In this document: piece after piece, positions 1 to 11,163 of the stretch | How positions within the stretch are numbered: position 1 is the stretch's first letter | How the letters are laid out: the number at the start of each line of letters is the position of its first letter | Notes under the pieces: generated by a model | Seen by the model: only the letters and a program-made list of their open reading frames with translations | The model's database searches: none | What the model was told of the DNA's origin: nothing | Made by a program: the position numbers and the translations under genes | Source of the DNA: Apostichopus japonicus | Lineage: Eukaryota; Echinodermata; Holothuroidea; Aspidochirotida; Stichopodidae | DNA: 64,000 bases | NCBI RefSeq assembly: GCF_037975245.1 | Contig: NC_092572.1 | Location: 17,304,269-17,368,268 of the forward strand | Reading direction: 5' to 3'

Positions 1-79
1 AAAGAGACAATAAACCTCTCCACATTATTAGCTATTATAGTCCCCAAATGAGCCCATATCCACAATCAAAAAAAGTTCT

Positions 80-442
80 AATAAAAATACAATACTAGTA
101 GGAGATTTAAATGCCCACCACATCATTTTTGGTAGCACCAAAATATCTGAAAAAGGCATATCCCTCTTAGAAATATGTGGTAAACACAACTTAACAATAA
201 TTAACCAAAATGACAAAACTAGGATAAACCCAATAAACAATAATAGTGAAATACTTGACTACGCCATAACCTCAAACCACCTTGCAACTAAAACTCTGAT
301 TCAAATCCTAGAAGATGACCTAATAAGTGACCATTTTCCACTCCTTTTTGAGCTAGACATAAACCTCAGTCGCATCCAAAATAACGAATTAACGTATAAT
401 TACAATAAAACAGACTGGACATCATTTAAAAAGGGATCATAA
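80..442 (+). pseudogene. LINE endonuclease domain fragment
   Basis: An open frame through GGA at 101 ends at TAA 440-442. It encodes GDLNAHH followed by LDYAITSNHL and ISDHFPLLFELD, the metal-binding and catalytic blocks of the APE-type endonuclease of non-LTR retrotransposons, which nicks target DNA to prime reverse transcription. It belongs to LINE copy 1. The downstream frame is lost, so it is a remnant. Confidence 0.65.
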
Positions 443-739
443 CAAACAACACTATTGCCAATTACCACAACAAAAAGCTAAATTACATCGGCATATATTG
501 TGACAGCATTGCCTAACATATCTTTAATACCTTCAAACAACACTGCCCATTAAAAACAAAACAGAAATCCAAAACTAAATAGGAATATTCTTTCATTAAA
601 TAACTCAGATGTCGCCTACATAGAACCTATATGATCTCCCCAGATCCAACTCTAAAAACCTAAATTAACCAACCTAAAAAACAAATAAATAGACAAATAT
701 CGGCGGTCGACTAAAACCGAATCCAAACAAATGCGATTC

Positions 740-824
740 AATCAGCGCATAATCAGCGCATTGAGACTTAAGTGTGTATTTGCGCTTTATAAGAACTGCG
801 TATTATTATTATTATTATTATTAA
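740..824 (+). repeat. Inserted SINE/LINE 3' tail with (ATT)n
   Basis: An 11-bp word, AATCAGCGCAT, is doubled at 740-761. It is followed by a TTGCGCTTTATAAGAACTG-like tail and an ATT run to about 824. LINE copy 2 lacks this segment at the equivalent place near 10990, so it is a later insertion. GCGC-TATAA tails ending in ATT repeats are common 3' ends of CR1/L2-mobilised SINEs in deuterostomes; that family link is from general knowledge. Confidence 0.5.
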
Positions 825-1813
825 TCATTAATGACAAAAATCCAAAACACTTTTGGAAAAATTAAAAAAATATCATAAACCCATTACAACCCAAACACAG
901 GTAATACAGACAAATGCCTTAGAGATAAAGTAGGTAACCTCATCACAAAAACTTAAGACCAAATAAAGCTTAGTGAATCATACTTGAAAACTATATTCAA
1001 TATCTTAGATGGCCCTCCATACCATAACAGATTCCAACACAAAATAGACCGTACAATTATCTGTAATGAAACCAGCTTTATCCCCAACTTCTATGGATGT
1101 CTCAACAAAAACATCCCTCTACTCAAAGAAATAGATATAAATGATTGGTATAGTGCCACTGAATATGCAAAAATGCCTCCTCCCCTGGTCTTGACAACAT
1201 AAATGACCTAATGCTAAAAGATTCCCCTCCGTCGGCCTCCGATATTCATTAACTCTCATATTTTCCCATTATTTAACAAACTCCTTAGACTGGGTCATTT
1301 CCCAACCCTGTGAAAATCCGCCAAAATGATTTTAATACCGAAACTAAGTAAAGACACACCAAAATTCAAAACTATCAACCAATTAGTCTCCTACCAGCCT
1401 TAGGTAAGATTTTCGAAAGAATTATAGATAACCGCACCAGAAACCACCTTGAGCAAATTAATCACTTTGCCCGTATCAATCAGGCTAATTCCGCGCACAC
1501 AAATCTGCAATAAACCAAACTTTCCACCTTTCCAAAGAATTTCGCATCGGCTTCATAAAAAAAACATGATACCACTGCCCTCTTCCTTGATGCCAAAAAG
1601 GCGTTCGACAAAACTTGGCACAACGGTATAAGAATTTAACTACTTAACTTTAATCTCCCCTCCAATTACACCAGACTTCTTTCCTCTTTCTTTAGTGAGA
1701 GCAATGCCAAAATATGCTACAAAAACCAACAATCAAAACCTATTCCACTTGGTGCAGGTACTCCACAGGGCGCTGTTCTCAGCCCCCTCCCCTGCACCCT
1801 ATTTGTTAATGAT

Positions 1814-2569
1814 TTGAACATCCCCCCTCTATCTGAATGCAACTATGGTCAGTACACCGACGACAAAGCCATTTGGAGCACCAGTAAAAATATCAATATG
1901 ACGGAACTAAATATTAAAAGAGCAATTACACATCTCGAAAATTGGTGCTCGATGTGGAGAACAAAAATATATCCCTCAAAATCTAACCTAGCCAATTTCT
2001 CCATAATAAACTCAAAATACCATAACCATATTTCCAAAATAAATCTTTTCAACACCTCAATCACTGCTACTCCTAATGCAATCTTCCTTGGTACCACTTT
2101 CGATAGCAACTTATTGTTTAATCTACTTTGTAACAGAACTGCAGGACGCTGCTGGTTCCAACTTAAATCCATTCAAATCCTCTCACACAAATATAACTTC
2201 CCTCCGAAAACAATTATCCAAATCTATAAATCCAAAGTAAAACCGATTCTCAGTTACGGGAGAATCTCCCTGCTTACCATCTCTAATCCCAACAAACAAA
2301 TTTTAAACAGAATCCACACCACAGCTTATCGAATCGCACTCAAAATCCCTACCTATATTGCTACTTTGTACGTTCTCCGTGCAGGAAACAAAAAATCTAC
2401 TTTCACCGGACTTGAAGAATTCAACACCAAGTTATACAAAAACAACCTCGAGAACGACCCTTTGATTAAAGACCTCCCCCTGAAATACAAAGTCGCAACA
2501 ACTCACTACCCAAAAACCAAACCCTTTCTGTATTCACAATTGTTACTACTTAAAGTCTCATTCCATTAA
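1814..2569 (+). pseudogene. LINE reverse transcriptase C-terminal fragment
   Basis: A 251-codon open frame from LINE copy 1. It begins just after a broken GTPQGAVLSP block and carries CNYGQYTDDKAIW, the catalytic motif C with YTDD in place of the usual FADD/YADD. It continues through HLENWCSMWR, FLGTTFDSNL and KVKPILSYG, the usual order in Jockey-like palm and thumb regions. The aspartates are kept, but upstream blocks sit in other frames, so no complete polymerase can be made. Confidence 0.7.
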
Positions 2570-3198
2570 AAAAATCCTTTCCTAAATGGGTCTAGGCCCA
2601 AGTATACTTATATATACAGATTATATTGTTACCAAACAATAGAAACCACAACCACTCCCTACCCAACAATAGAAACCACTCCGTCTCCACAATTCTCACT
2701 ACTTAAAAAATTCCTCTTCTTTAGAAATCCCTCCCTACTTGACTCTTCGACTCTGACCTCGGGTATGATTATGGCTATCCTGTCCTATGTAAATATATAA
2801 GACTTCATTTACCAGCAATTCCCTGACTGACCATAGACAACCTCTCCAAGAAAAAAAACAATGTCTATTCTATAAAAACAAACTTATTATCCCCCGTAGG
2901 ACCTCTCGCCAGGTCGACCAGGGGTTAAACTCCTTTTGTTTTGATATCAACAACAACAAAAACAAAATTTTTACTCGAATTAAAAAAAAAGGTAACTAAT
3001 TTCATTTATTTCATTTCATTTATTGATTTTTATTCTATTTTAACATAAGTATAACATATGACATAGAAGGAGATAAGAAACAAAACTTGTGAAAGGAAGT
3101 GTACTAAAAACCCTATAGGGCTTGTCGGGTAGTGACACTCCCTAAAAACTTAATGTGGAAGACATCATGATTAGATTTTGGTTTCATTTAATCAATAG

Positions 3199-3277
3199 GT
3201 GGAGGTAGAGGAATTGGACACTCTTGCACAAGATATCAACGGCTTGAAGTACTCTGCTCAGGCGGCCTCCATTCTAG
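3199..3277 (+). CDS. SRP68: SRP68, penultimate exon
   Basis: A 79-nt exon lies between an acceptor (TTAATCAATAG, AG at 3197-3198) and a donor (GTATGT from 3278). It reads VEVEELDTLAQDINGLKYSAQAASIL and leaves one base over (phase 1). In human SRP68 the matching stretch, ending in SLQAAAILD, comes directly before the region encoded by the next exon. The one-base overhang joins to the two bases that open the exon at 4475, giving Asp in both cases. SRP68 is the large scaffold subunit that, with SRP72, binds SRP RNA in the signal recognition particle. Earlier exons are not in the window; a LINE fills the upstream 3 kb, presumably within an intron. Confidence 0.8.
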
Positions 3278-4474
3278 GTATGTACTTAATAATAATATAA
3301 TAATAATCATAATAGTAATAATAATATTCAATTTACTGTGTTTGGAAAGAAACTTTTTGCTGCTTGGGATGAAGATTAAGGATTCTTGTTTTTCAAAAGG
3401 CAAAATGCAAGATGGACTATATAAGGATGAATACCAAAAAATTAAGAAAAGAAATTGGGTGGGGGGAGGGGGAATCAGGCAGAGACCATCATGTTACTAC
3501 CCTGTTAATTTTGTGTAGGACCCTGGTTAATTTAAAAGGAAGAAATCCCTTTAGTACCCTTGAGTTTCTGAAAGGGTTCTTCTTTGGGATAACGGTGGAG
3601 AGACATCGACGTTCTCTTTTGGGTCTGATCGTCAGGAAAATGCAGATTAAACTGCCGTGTCCACTTGGAACCTGGGAATTGAACCCTGCTCCTGGAACAA
3701 ATGTATTCCATCAGAGCATAGACAATGATTCAGAGAAATATGGCCTTTATATTAATAATCTGTTGTTTTCTTTCCCAAATTTTCTCTTTGGTTAAACAAT
3801 GAGTGAAAAGATTCATTCGGTTGGAAGCAGCACCATCCCTTTTCACACTTTTTTTTTTGGGGGGGGGGGGAAGAGACCTATTAGCCCTTAGGGTCTGAAA
3901 ATATTACAATAGGATTTTTGTGGTGGACAGGACAGACAATAGTTATTTTTGCTTGTAGCTGAATGTATGATGTCCAGGGATCACAAGGAAGTATCAAAAG
4001 CCGATCAAAACTGCCGTTATTTGTACTATCGAAATTTGTCAGAATAAAGAAATTGAAAGCCAAAATATAAAGAGTTTATCTGGCCTTGTAGACTGCGATT
4101 GAACCAGTCTCTGTCATCTACAAATAATAGAAAGTGGGTATCCATTTCTGTTTGTGACAGCAATAACAAAAAATGACTGCAAATTAACAAGTTTTTGTAA
4201 ACTTTCTCTATTCAGGGATTCAAATCCCAAATTCCACTCGAATATACCCCCCCCCCTACTTATGAACTGTCACGTAGCTCAAGGTGACAAACTTACTACA
4301 AAGATGAGAATAGGCCTTAGGTGGTTCCTAATTCAATGACGTTTCTCACAGTTAATTGAATTGACGTCCCCCACCCTCCGGATTATCCTCACCCATAGAA
4401 AATACCCTCCACCCAAGAATACTTTTAAAAAAATACCATGGCTTACCAAGAACCTCTCTGCGTTCATTTTTCAG
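3278..4474 (+). other. SRP68 last intron with repeat debris
   Basis: A 1197-nt GT-AG intron. It contains a (TAA)n patch near 3290-3325, a minus-strand tRNA-like remnant with box B GGTTCAATTCC near 3670-3685, and a G run at 3858-3870. A 127-codon open frame (3412-3795) has no coding look and is treated as chance. The acceptor at 4473-4474 follows a clear pyrimidine tract. Confidence 0.7.
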
Positions 4475-4773
4475 ATTCCGATGAACCTTCCATCAGCAAA
4501 GGAATGGCGCAACCCGGTCTGAAGGACAATCGACCGCTGGCGGAATGGCTTGACTGGTACAACGCCAACCAGCCGGACCTGGCCGCCAAGCCCAACTTCA
4601 CCACATTTCCACTGGACTTTAAGCCGTCACCGTGCAAACCGCTCTTCTTTGACATAGCTCTGAACTATATAGAGTTACCCTCCTTGGACGAGAAACTGGA
4701 ACAGAATAAATTGTCCTCGCAGGGGGGTCTGGGTGGGTTCCTGCATGGATGGTGGAGTGGGGGTGAAAAGTAA
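4475..4773 (+). CDS. SRP68: SRP68, last coding exon (C-terminus)
   Basis: The exon opens after TTCATTTTTCAG (AG 4473-4474) and ends at TAA 4771-4773. The protein runs DSDEPSISKG, KDNRPLAEWLDWY, then CKPLFFDIALNYIELP and LDEKLEQ, and ends LSSQGGLGGFLHGWWSGGEK. The CKPLFFD(L/I)ALN block and DKLEQ, followed by a Gly-rich hydrophobic tail, are the conserved C-terminus of SRP68, which contacts SRP72. Length and order match the vertebrate protein. Reading from the ATG at 4438 would include the pyrimidine tract of the intron, so the splice site is preferred as the start. Phase fits the exon at 3199-3277. Identity is from recalled family sequence, not a search. Confidence 0.88.
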
Positions 4774-6320
4774 CTCTTGATTTTTCACGATGTCGGAAAA
4801 AGGATTTCGGAAAAAAGGTCTTTTGTATACATAAGCCGGTAGTATTTGGGAGGGCTCTCACTCTTCTGCATGTGCTGTAATCATCTTTTATTTAAGTTTT
4901 ATTTGATTTCATTTTTTTTTTTAGTATAGAAAACTACACCTTGTTGCAATGCAAACACAAAGATGGGGGAAGGCCAAAAAGAATAACACTCACTCGTTTT
5001 AATGTGGCTTGGCAAACAAAATTTGTAGAATATTCAAAATGGGAATTGGAATTTTATATATTTTGGATTTGGTGTTTGTGTGTTTATCTTGTTTAGAGAA
5101 AAAGAAGAAAAAAACAGCATCTTTATTTGATGGGGCTTTAAAGTTTTAAAAATGGGTTTCGGGTGTTGATTTCTTGGTCTACAAACATTATGGTGCTTGA
5201 CTGACTGACACTTTATGGGGGGATGTTAAGGTGACTGAATTTGATATTGGCAGGAGTTATGGATAATAGTTGGAAGGACCAGGGGTGGGGGGGGGGGGTG
5301 GTGAGGCGAAGGATAGAGAAGGAGAAATGAAAGTGTTGAAAGTGAAGAGGGAGAATCTTTGAATTGAATTTTCAGTTTGCAGCAGCACAGGTTTACTGCA
5401 TGAAAAGGCTATATTTAAAGAAACTTTCAATAATGCACTCTTCGTGTATATAATTTGGGGTGTGGTAGTCGGAGCGGGGGGGGGGGGTGTGTTTGATTGA
5501 GACAGCAATGAAAGGGAGCAACCTTTCCACATATATGTTGGTTGTGCTATGGTAGTATGGTTTCCTTTTTCAAACTGGAGGGCAAAAAATGTAAAAATTA
5601 AGTTATCTAAACTTAATTCAAAATCAGGTTTAGTTAATAAATGAAAGTTAAAGAAAATTTTATTGATGGTAGCAGGGGTGCCATGGTATTGTAAACTGAA
5701 TAATCAATCAGCCATGGAAGGCCAACTCCTTTTTGTTGGGAACTTGTCGTCAAGCAAACCTATGGATTCAAGCCCTGTCTGGCTAAAGTAAGATGGGGTT
5801 ATTATTTTTATCTAGGAGAAATCAATTTTTTTTCCCCTCATGTTGAAATGGTCTTCCAATGTTTAAAAAAAAAATGTCCAAAAAGAATGTACTGGTGTGA
5901 ATTGGATAGCCACCTGGTGTGAAGTAAAAAGGCCATAGGCTTATCCCATATGTACATGTGACTGCTTAGTATCATTAAATAACTGCCCTCCAGGCTGATA
6001 TTATAAATAATAGAAACATTATAGAAAATAACTGTCTGTTGTCGCCCAACCATTTCAATAGTAGATGCAGGTATCACTAAGAATGTTTATGAAATATGTA
6101 TTGCATGTTTTGATTAGTATTTGCATAATAATTTGATGAGGGATATCCTGTTTCTGGACAGGTAGTTGAAGGGTATTAACTGTGGTGGGAGGGATGAAGG
6201 TATATCCTGTCCATGAACTGATTTGTCATTAAAAAAAAGAAGTTATTTCAAAGTATCACTCTTTTTTCTTTTTTTTTTTCTTCCTTTTACATGAGTATTG
6301 TAAAAGGAAAAGCAGAGGTT
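4774..6320 (+). other. SRP68 3' UTR and intergenic sequence
   Basis: No gene is supported here. An AATAAA at 5636-5641 is the first clear poly(A) signal downstream of the SRP68 stop, and long T, G and GT runs occur at 4910, 5285 and 5478. Small open frames on both strands look like chance. Confidence 0.5.
5725..5795 (+). repeat. tRNA-derived SINE remnant
   Basis: The segment has TTGTTGGGAACTTGTCGTCAAG followed by a box B-like GGATTCAAGCC at 5764-5774. The layout is that of a decayed tRNA-derived SINE head; the acceptor arm is not conserved. Confidence 0.35.
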
Positions 6321-6324
6321 GAGT

Positions 6325-6395
6325 TTGTGCCAGAGACCTTGAGATGCAAAAGCAAAAGTCTTTACCACTAGACCATTAGGTGGGCCTCTGGTTGC
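6325..6395 (-). repeat. tRNA-like remnant with good box A
   Basis: On the minus strand the segment reads TGGTCTAGTGGTAAAGAC, an excellent box A (consensus TRGCNNAGTGG), followed by TTTGCATCTCAAGG. Box B is poor, so this is a decayed tRNA-derived element. It is one of several on this strand between 6.3 and 8.0 kb. Confidence 0.45.
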
Positions 6396-6492
6396 TAAAG
6401 CTTTACAAATATTTAAAGATCCTGCTGTTTGGACTTAGTCGTTTTTATAAAACATTTTCTCCACTACTCCTCCCCCTGACTACCGATTAGCT

Positions 6493-6690
6493 AGTCAGGG
6501 GGAGAGGGGTGGCGGCGAACTCCATTTGTCCGCGCGTGAACCTTGTCAGGGGGAGGGGTGGCGGCGAGCTCCACTTGTCCACGCCTTTACCTTGTCAGGG
6601 AGAGGGGGCTGCGGCAACCTTACCTCGTCCACACCTTTTCCCCCTCTCACCTTCTCACCTGTCAGGAGGAGGGGGCCGCCCACCTTCAGG
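6493..6690. repeat. About 50-bp G-rich minisatellite
   Basis: The word GTCAGGG or GTCAGGA recurs at 6494, 6545, 6594 and 6661, each followed by GGAGGGG(T/C)GGCGGC- and TCCACTTGTCCACGCC-like blocks. Spacing is 51, 49 and 67 bp. The open frames here in several frames are a by-product of the repeat. Confidence 0.7.
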
Positions 6691-6732
6691 ATTCACCTTA
6701 TCCACTTGTCAGAACTCCTTTTGCAAATACTC

Positions 6733-6830
6733 ACCTAGGACTTGAACCGATGCAATCCAAACCAATTGCTAACTGAACGATGGAATAACCAATTACACCA
6801 TTTCGGTTCCCTCTGGAGAAACTTCATTTC
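6733..6830 (-). repeat. tRNA-like element with boxes A and B
   Basis: The minus strand has TGGTGTAATTGG (box A, plus positions 6789-6800) and GGTTCAAGTCC (box B, 6738-6748), about 50 nt apart as in a tRNA. The body does not fold into a clean cloverleaf. It sits just beside the 161-bp tandem array on the same strand and may be its single-copy relative. Confidence 0.5.
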
Positions 6831-6906
6831 TTATATTTATACTTCCACTCCCTCCAGAGGGTAGAAAAGTAAAAGGCTCTGTCTGGACATGAACCGCAGA
6901 CATGAT

Positions 6907-7952
6907 GCTCTGTCTGGGAATCGAACCGGAGGCATGGAGTTTGTCTGTCTCTCCAGTCCAGAGCACTACCAACTGCGCCACTAGAACTGTTGAGAATTAA
7001 TGCTCGTTTCTAATATTTAAACTTCAGAGTCCAGAATAGAATAAGTAAAAGAGCCAAAATATCAAATGCTCTGTCTGGGGTTCGAACCGGAGACATGGAG
7101 TTTGTCTGTCTCTCCAGTCCAGAGCACTATCAACTGCGCCACTAGAACTGTTGAGATTTAATGCTCGTTTCTAATATTTAAACTTCAGAGTCCAGAATGG
7201 AATTAGTAAAAGAGCCAAAATATAAAATGCTCTGTCTGGGAATCGAACCGGAGGCATGGAGTTTGTCTGTCTCTCCAGTCCAGAGCACTACCAACTGCGC
7301 CACTAGAACTGTTGAGAATTAATGCTCGTTTCTAATATTTAAACTTCAGAGTCCAGAATAGAATAAGTAAAAGAGCCAAAATATCAAATGCTCTGTCTGG
7401 GGTTCGAACCGGAGACATGGAGTTTGTCTGTCTCTCCAGTCCAGAGCACTACCAACTGCGCCACTAGAACTGTTGAGAATTAATGCTCGTTTCTAATATT
7501 TAAACTTCAGAGTCCAGAATAGAATAAGTAAAAGAGCCAAAATATCAAATGCTTTGTCTGGGTTTCGAACCAGAGACATGGAGTTTGTCTGTCTCTCCAG
7601 TCCAGAGTACTACCAACTGCGCCACTAGAACTGTTGAGAATTAATGCTCGTTTTTAATATTTAAACTTCAGAGTCCAGAATGAAATCAGTAAAAGAGCAA
7701 AATATAAAATGCTCTCTCTGGGGTTCGAACCGGAGACATGGAGTTTGTCTGTCTCTCCAGTCCAGAGCACTACCAACTGCGCCACTAGAACTGTTGAGAA
7801 TTAATGCTCGTTTCTAATATTTAAACTTCAAAGTCCAGAATGGAATCAGTAAAAGAGCAAAAATATAAAATGCTCTGTCTGGGGTTCGAACCGGAGACAT
7901 GGAGTTTGTCTGTCTCTCCAGTCCAGAGCACTACCAACTGCGCCACGAGAAC
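6907..7952 (-). repeat. Tandem array of seven tRNA-like units (161-bp period)
   Basis: Seven 81-nt tRNA-like bodies lie on the minus strand at 6907-6987, 7068-7148, 7229-7309, 7390-7470, 7551-7631, 7711-7791 and 7872-7952. Each has box A TGGCGCAGTTGG and most have a full box B GGTTCGAACCC or GGTTCGATTCC. The 5' GTTCTAG can pair over most of its length with the 3' ACAGAGC. The anticodon-loop position reads CTGGAGA (GGA, serine-type), but the anticodon and T stems carry mismatches. Spacers begin TTCTAATATTTAAACTTCAG on the plus strand and are also conserved. Units 1 and 3 share GGGAATCGAACC and GGCATGG, while 2 and 4 share GGGGTTCGAACC and GACATGG, so a two-unit block was duplicated. Not believed to be working tRNA genes. 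Confidence 0.75.
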
Positions 7953-7989
7953 TGTTGAGATTTAATACTCGTTTCTAATATTTAATCTT

Positions 7990-8320
7990 CACAACATTAG
8001 AAGACAAATAAATAGAAAATCAAATGCATCCTCTGGTGTTTGAGTTCAAGACAAGGAGTATGTCTCATTTTTTTCAGTTTATTGACAATTCCATTGTACA
8101 AAATAATAAATATGCAAAATTATACAACATAACAACTTCGCCACAGTAACTGTTAATTGAGAAATGATAGGCTTCTCTAATATTTTAACTGCAAAATGAG
8201 GAAAAGAAATACCAAAACAATACATCTTCTGGGAGTTGAATTCTAGACAGAGAGTTTGTCTTACTTTCTAAGTACATAACACTAACCACAGTAACTGTTT
8301 AGAAATAATTATTAGTTATT
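7990..8320 (-). repeat. Decayed units of the 161-bp tRNA-like array
   Basis: Two more units can be traced by GAGTTCAAGACAAGGAGTATGT-like (about 8042) and GAGTTGAATTCTAGACAGAG-like (about 8231) stretches, each followed by a degraded CTTCGCCACAGTAACTGTT or ACCACAGTAACTGTT end. The first holds extra sequence near 8070-8140. They show the array is old at this edge and younger to the left. Confidence 0.55.
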
Positions 8321-8900
8321 TGATTTGATTTATTTTGTTTTTTTCATGTGCAAATATACAATGTGAAAGGAAGTCTTCTATAAAGCATACAATAGCTTAA
8401 CAATGTAGAAGACTGGTCAGAAAAGCATTTGTACAATTGCTTCCCATCTAGCAAAAACATATCCCTAACAAACAGTAAACCGGCGTCGTAAAAGCTTTTT
8501 GTCATAAACAATGGTATTATCAATTCTAATAAAATTATTAGGGATTTACACACCCAATTTCCGATGGTTTCTTAAAGGTAGCTAAGCTTACTCAAAACCA
8601 TACAAATTTGTCCAATGAAGGTATTTTTAAATACAGGAAATATCCTGGTCATGAAAATTATATTTAAAAAGCAACTCTTTACCGGACGGCGACAGAGAGG
8701 AATGAAATAAAAGAGCTTCCAATACCCCGTGTTGGCATTATTACAATAACGCTTGACCCAAGAGGTTTTGAGAGCACCAACAAAGCTGTGAACATATATT
8801 TTTTTAAAACCCCCTTTTCAATGAGGTTATACATGGTAAATTTCCTTACTTTATCAGTTTTCCCGTTCGAAATAAATCAAAAATAGTACTTTGGATCTTA
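8321..8900. other. No gene or repeat recognised
   Basis: AT-rich sequence without a coding-like frame, clear inverted repeat or known element. Confidence 0.4.
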
Positions 8901-9080
8901 TCAATAAAATCTTTTGGAGGGCTATGCAGATTCCTTTGGGACATGATCTCCCGCACGGAAGCAGATATGGACCTGGGAGTTGCAAATTTGGGCTCCTGAG
9001 CATCGGTTACCCCCTGTTACGTCATTTGGGCGAAATCGATTTTGGATCGATTTTTGGTCAGTTTTGGCAAAACTGCAAAT

Positions 9081-9633
9081 CATTTTTTTTTTGCCCCCAT
9101 GCCCCAACACAGCACCTAATTCCAAAATAAACTTCAGATTCGTAATCAGCGTGTCGCGAACTACCAGAAAAGATACACATTTATCGCTTTTGCGACATTT
9201 TTTTTTTTCACTTCAAAGAAAAGTAAGACCGAAAAACTTTTACGACGAACAAAGGTTATAAAACCTTTTGTTGTCCCTAACAGTTTTTCGGTTTTCTATT
9301 GTTCCTCTGAAGTTGCAAACTGAGCGAAGTGTCATAAGAGGGTGCTCGACGCATCTTGCCAGTGATACGTGATTTCAAAGCAGTCAAATCAAACCTTTGT
9401 TTGTCATCTTGAGTTTTATCTTGACATTTATGAATAAATGGGTCAATTTTGGCAAAAAATTGCAAGAGGTACGTACCCCTTACGGTTTTTTAGGTGAAAA
9501 AACTTTTTGTCGCAAAGGCGATAAATGTGTATCTTTTCTGGTAGTTCGCGACACGCTGATTACGAATCTGAAGTTTATTTTGGAATTGGGTGTTGTGTGG
9601 GGGCGTGCGGGGGGGGGGGCAAAAAAAAACCTG
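9081..9633. mobile_element. Foldback element with arms of about 135 bp
   Basis: A left arm (about 9081-9213) and right arm (about 9493-9633) are near-perfect inverted copies. Both contain AATTCCAAAATAAACTTCAG, CGTGTCGCGAACTACCAG and AAGATACACATTTATCGC or their complements, and both end next to a homopolymer. The 280-bp centre holds a segment (about 9270-9405) that recurs at 12960-13075. Long arms with a unique centre fit a foldback or snapback DNA element. No coding sequence. Confidence 0.65.
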
Positions 9634-9862
9634 ATATATGATTTATGAAAAACTGTAGAAATCATAGGCCTATAAACAACAAGACTTTCCCGGTCAGTTA
9701 ATTACACGAAATTTGTGTATAACAAAGACAAGGGTGTCTTCTACTCCACGTCTTATTTCAGTGTTGATGGGTGTTTCAGAGAGAACAAGAGAGGGGGCTG
9801 AAAAGAGGGGTTTTTCAAAATTGTGCACTTATAAAGAATACGTATTTCAATCGGGTCTTTTG

Positions 9863-10234
9863 CAGTGTCGGAGCCAGGGGTATTGGTCGAGGGGGGCGAG
9901 GATGGTCTGAAGGGGCGCTTTCGACACTATCTAAGCGGAGCGCCACCACGAGTTGGCGCGGAGCGTAGAGACATTTTTGAATAAAGATGCTCCCTAGATC
10001 GCCGGAAATGACCCTTTCCGGGCCTTGCTAATATGCAGATAAATGAAGAATAAATAGGTGTCATCGCCCCCCAAAAAATGTGACAAATGTCAATAGGTAG
10101 ATGAGAGCGCATTAAAAACGTCAATAATAGCATATTAATAAAAAGTGGTAAAAAGCTGAAAAGGGCGCCAGCAGTCCGTTTGAGTCCGTCAGGGGGGCAT
10201 CCGCCCCCCTGACTGTATGGACGCTCCGCCACTG
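9863..10234. mobile_element. hAT-like MITE, copy 1
   Basis: Begins CAGTGTCGGAGCC and ends GGACGCTCCGCCACTG, imperfect inverted ends of the CAGTGGCGGAGC type. Inside are GGGGCGCTTTCGACACTATC and a GCGGAGCGCCACCA...TTGGCGCGGAGCG hairpin. It is homologous over its length to the element at 11479-11877. Flanking 8-mers (GTCTTTTG, CCAAATAG) do not match, so the target duplication is lost or an edge has been rearranged. Confidence 0.65.
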
Positions 10235-11163
10235 CCAAATAGACCACCCAACCCCCCAACCCCTCCCCTTCCATGGTACGCCATTTGACGCAAGAATAAC
10301 ACACCCTCAATGTAACCTATAGCTAATGGACACTTCCGTGGTATGATTATAGTCCCCCAAATGAGCCCATATCCACCGATATAATAAAAAAAAATGTTCT
10401 AATAAAAATTAAAAAAAACTCCTAGTAAATGCCCACCACATTATTTTTTCTGAAAAAGGCAAGTCTCTCTTAGAAATATGTGATAAATACATAATTAACC
10501 AAAATACCAAACCTAGGATGAACCCAATAAACAATATTACAGAACTACTTGACTACCCATATAACCTCAAATCACCTCGCAACTAAAACACATTCGATAC
10601 AAATCCTAGAAGATGACTAAATCAGTGACCATTTTCCACTCGTTTTTGAGCTAGACATAACCTCAACTGCATACCAAATAACGAATTGACGTATAACTAC
10701 AATAAAACAGACTCCCAAAATACAACAACCAAAACAACGAGCTAAATTACATCGACAATTACTGTGACATCGTTGCCCATCATATCTTCTATACTTTCAA
10801 AAGACACTGTCCCTTAAAAACAAAACAGAAAACGAAAACTAAATAAGAATATTCTTACACTCATGAAACTCAGACGTCGCCTACGTAGAACTTATATCAT
10901 CTCCCGAGACCCAACTTTAAAAACCCAAATTAACCAACTTAAATAGCAATAAACAGACAAATATTGGCGGATGAACAAAACAACTGTGATTTAATCGTTA
11001 ATGATAAAAACCCGAAACACTTTTGGAAAATTAAAAAAAAAAATCATTAACCCCATTACAACACCAAACACAGGTAAAACAGACCAAGGCCTTAGAGATA
11101 ACGTAGGTAACCTCATCACAAAAACTCAAGACCAAATAAAGCTAATTGAATCGTACTTTAAAA

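Larger units (their letters stand above)
1..2990 (+). mobile_element. Jockey-type non-LTR retrotransposon, decayed copy 1
   Basis: A plus-strand LINE runs from the window start to about 2990. In order it shows an apurinic-type endonuclease (GDLNAHH, LDYAITS and SDHFPLLFEL pieces, 100-350), reverse transcriptase blocks in shifting frames (a DAKKAFDKTWH motif A near 1590-1620, GTPQGAVLSP near 1755-1790, YTDD near 1850), a C-terminal region to 2569, and an A-rich 3' end near 2940-2990. These blocks are typical of the Jockey superfamily. Many stops and frameshifts make it dead. A second copy of the same family lies at 10347-12775. Clade assignment is by motif reading only. Confidence 0.8.

Noticed and set aside
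1849-2172. 107-codon minus-strand frame
   Set aside because: Shadow of the LINE reverse transcriptase fragment on the plus strand.
3412-3795. 127-codon open frame in the SRP68 intron
   Set aside because: Composition not coding-like, overlaps a tRNA-like remnant, and lies within a well-supported intron.
6509-6776. Three overlapping open frames on the plus strand
   Set aside because: Caused by the GC-rich 50-bp minisatellite, which lacks stops in all frames.
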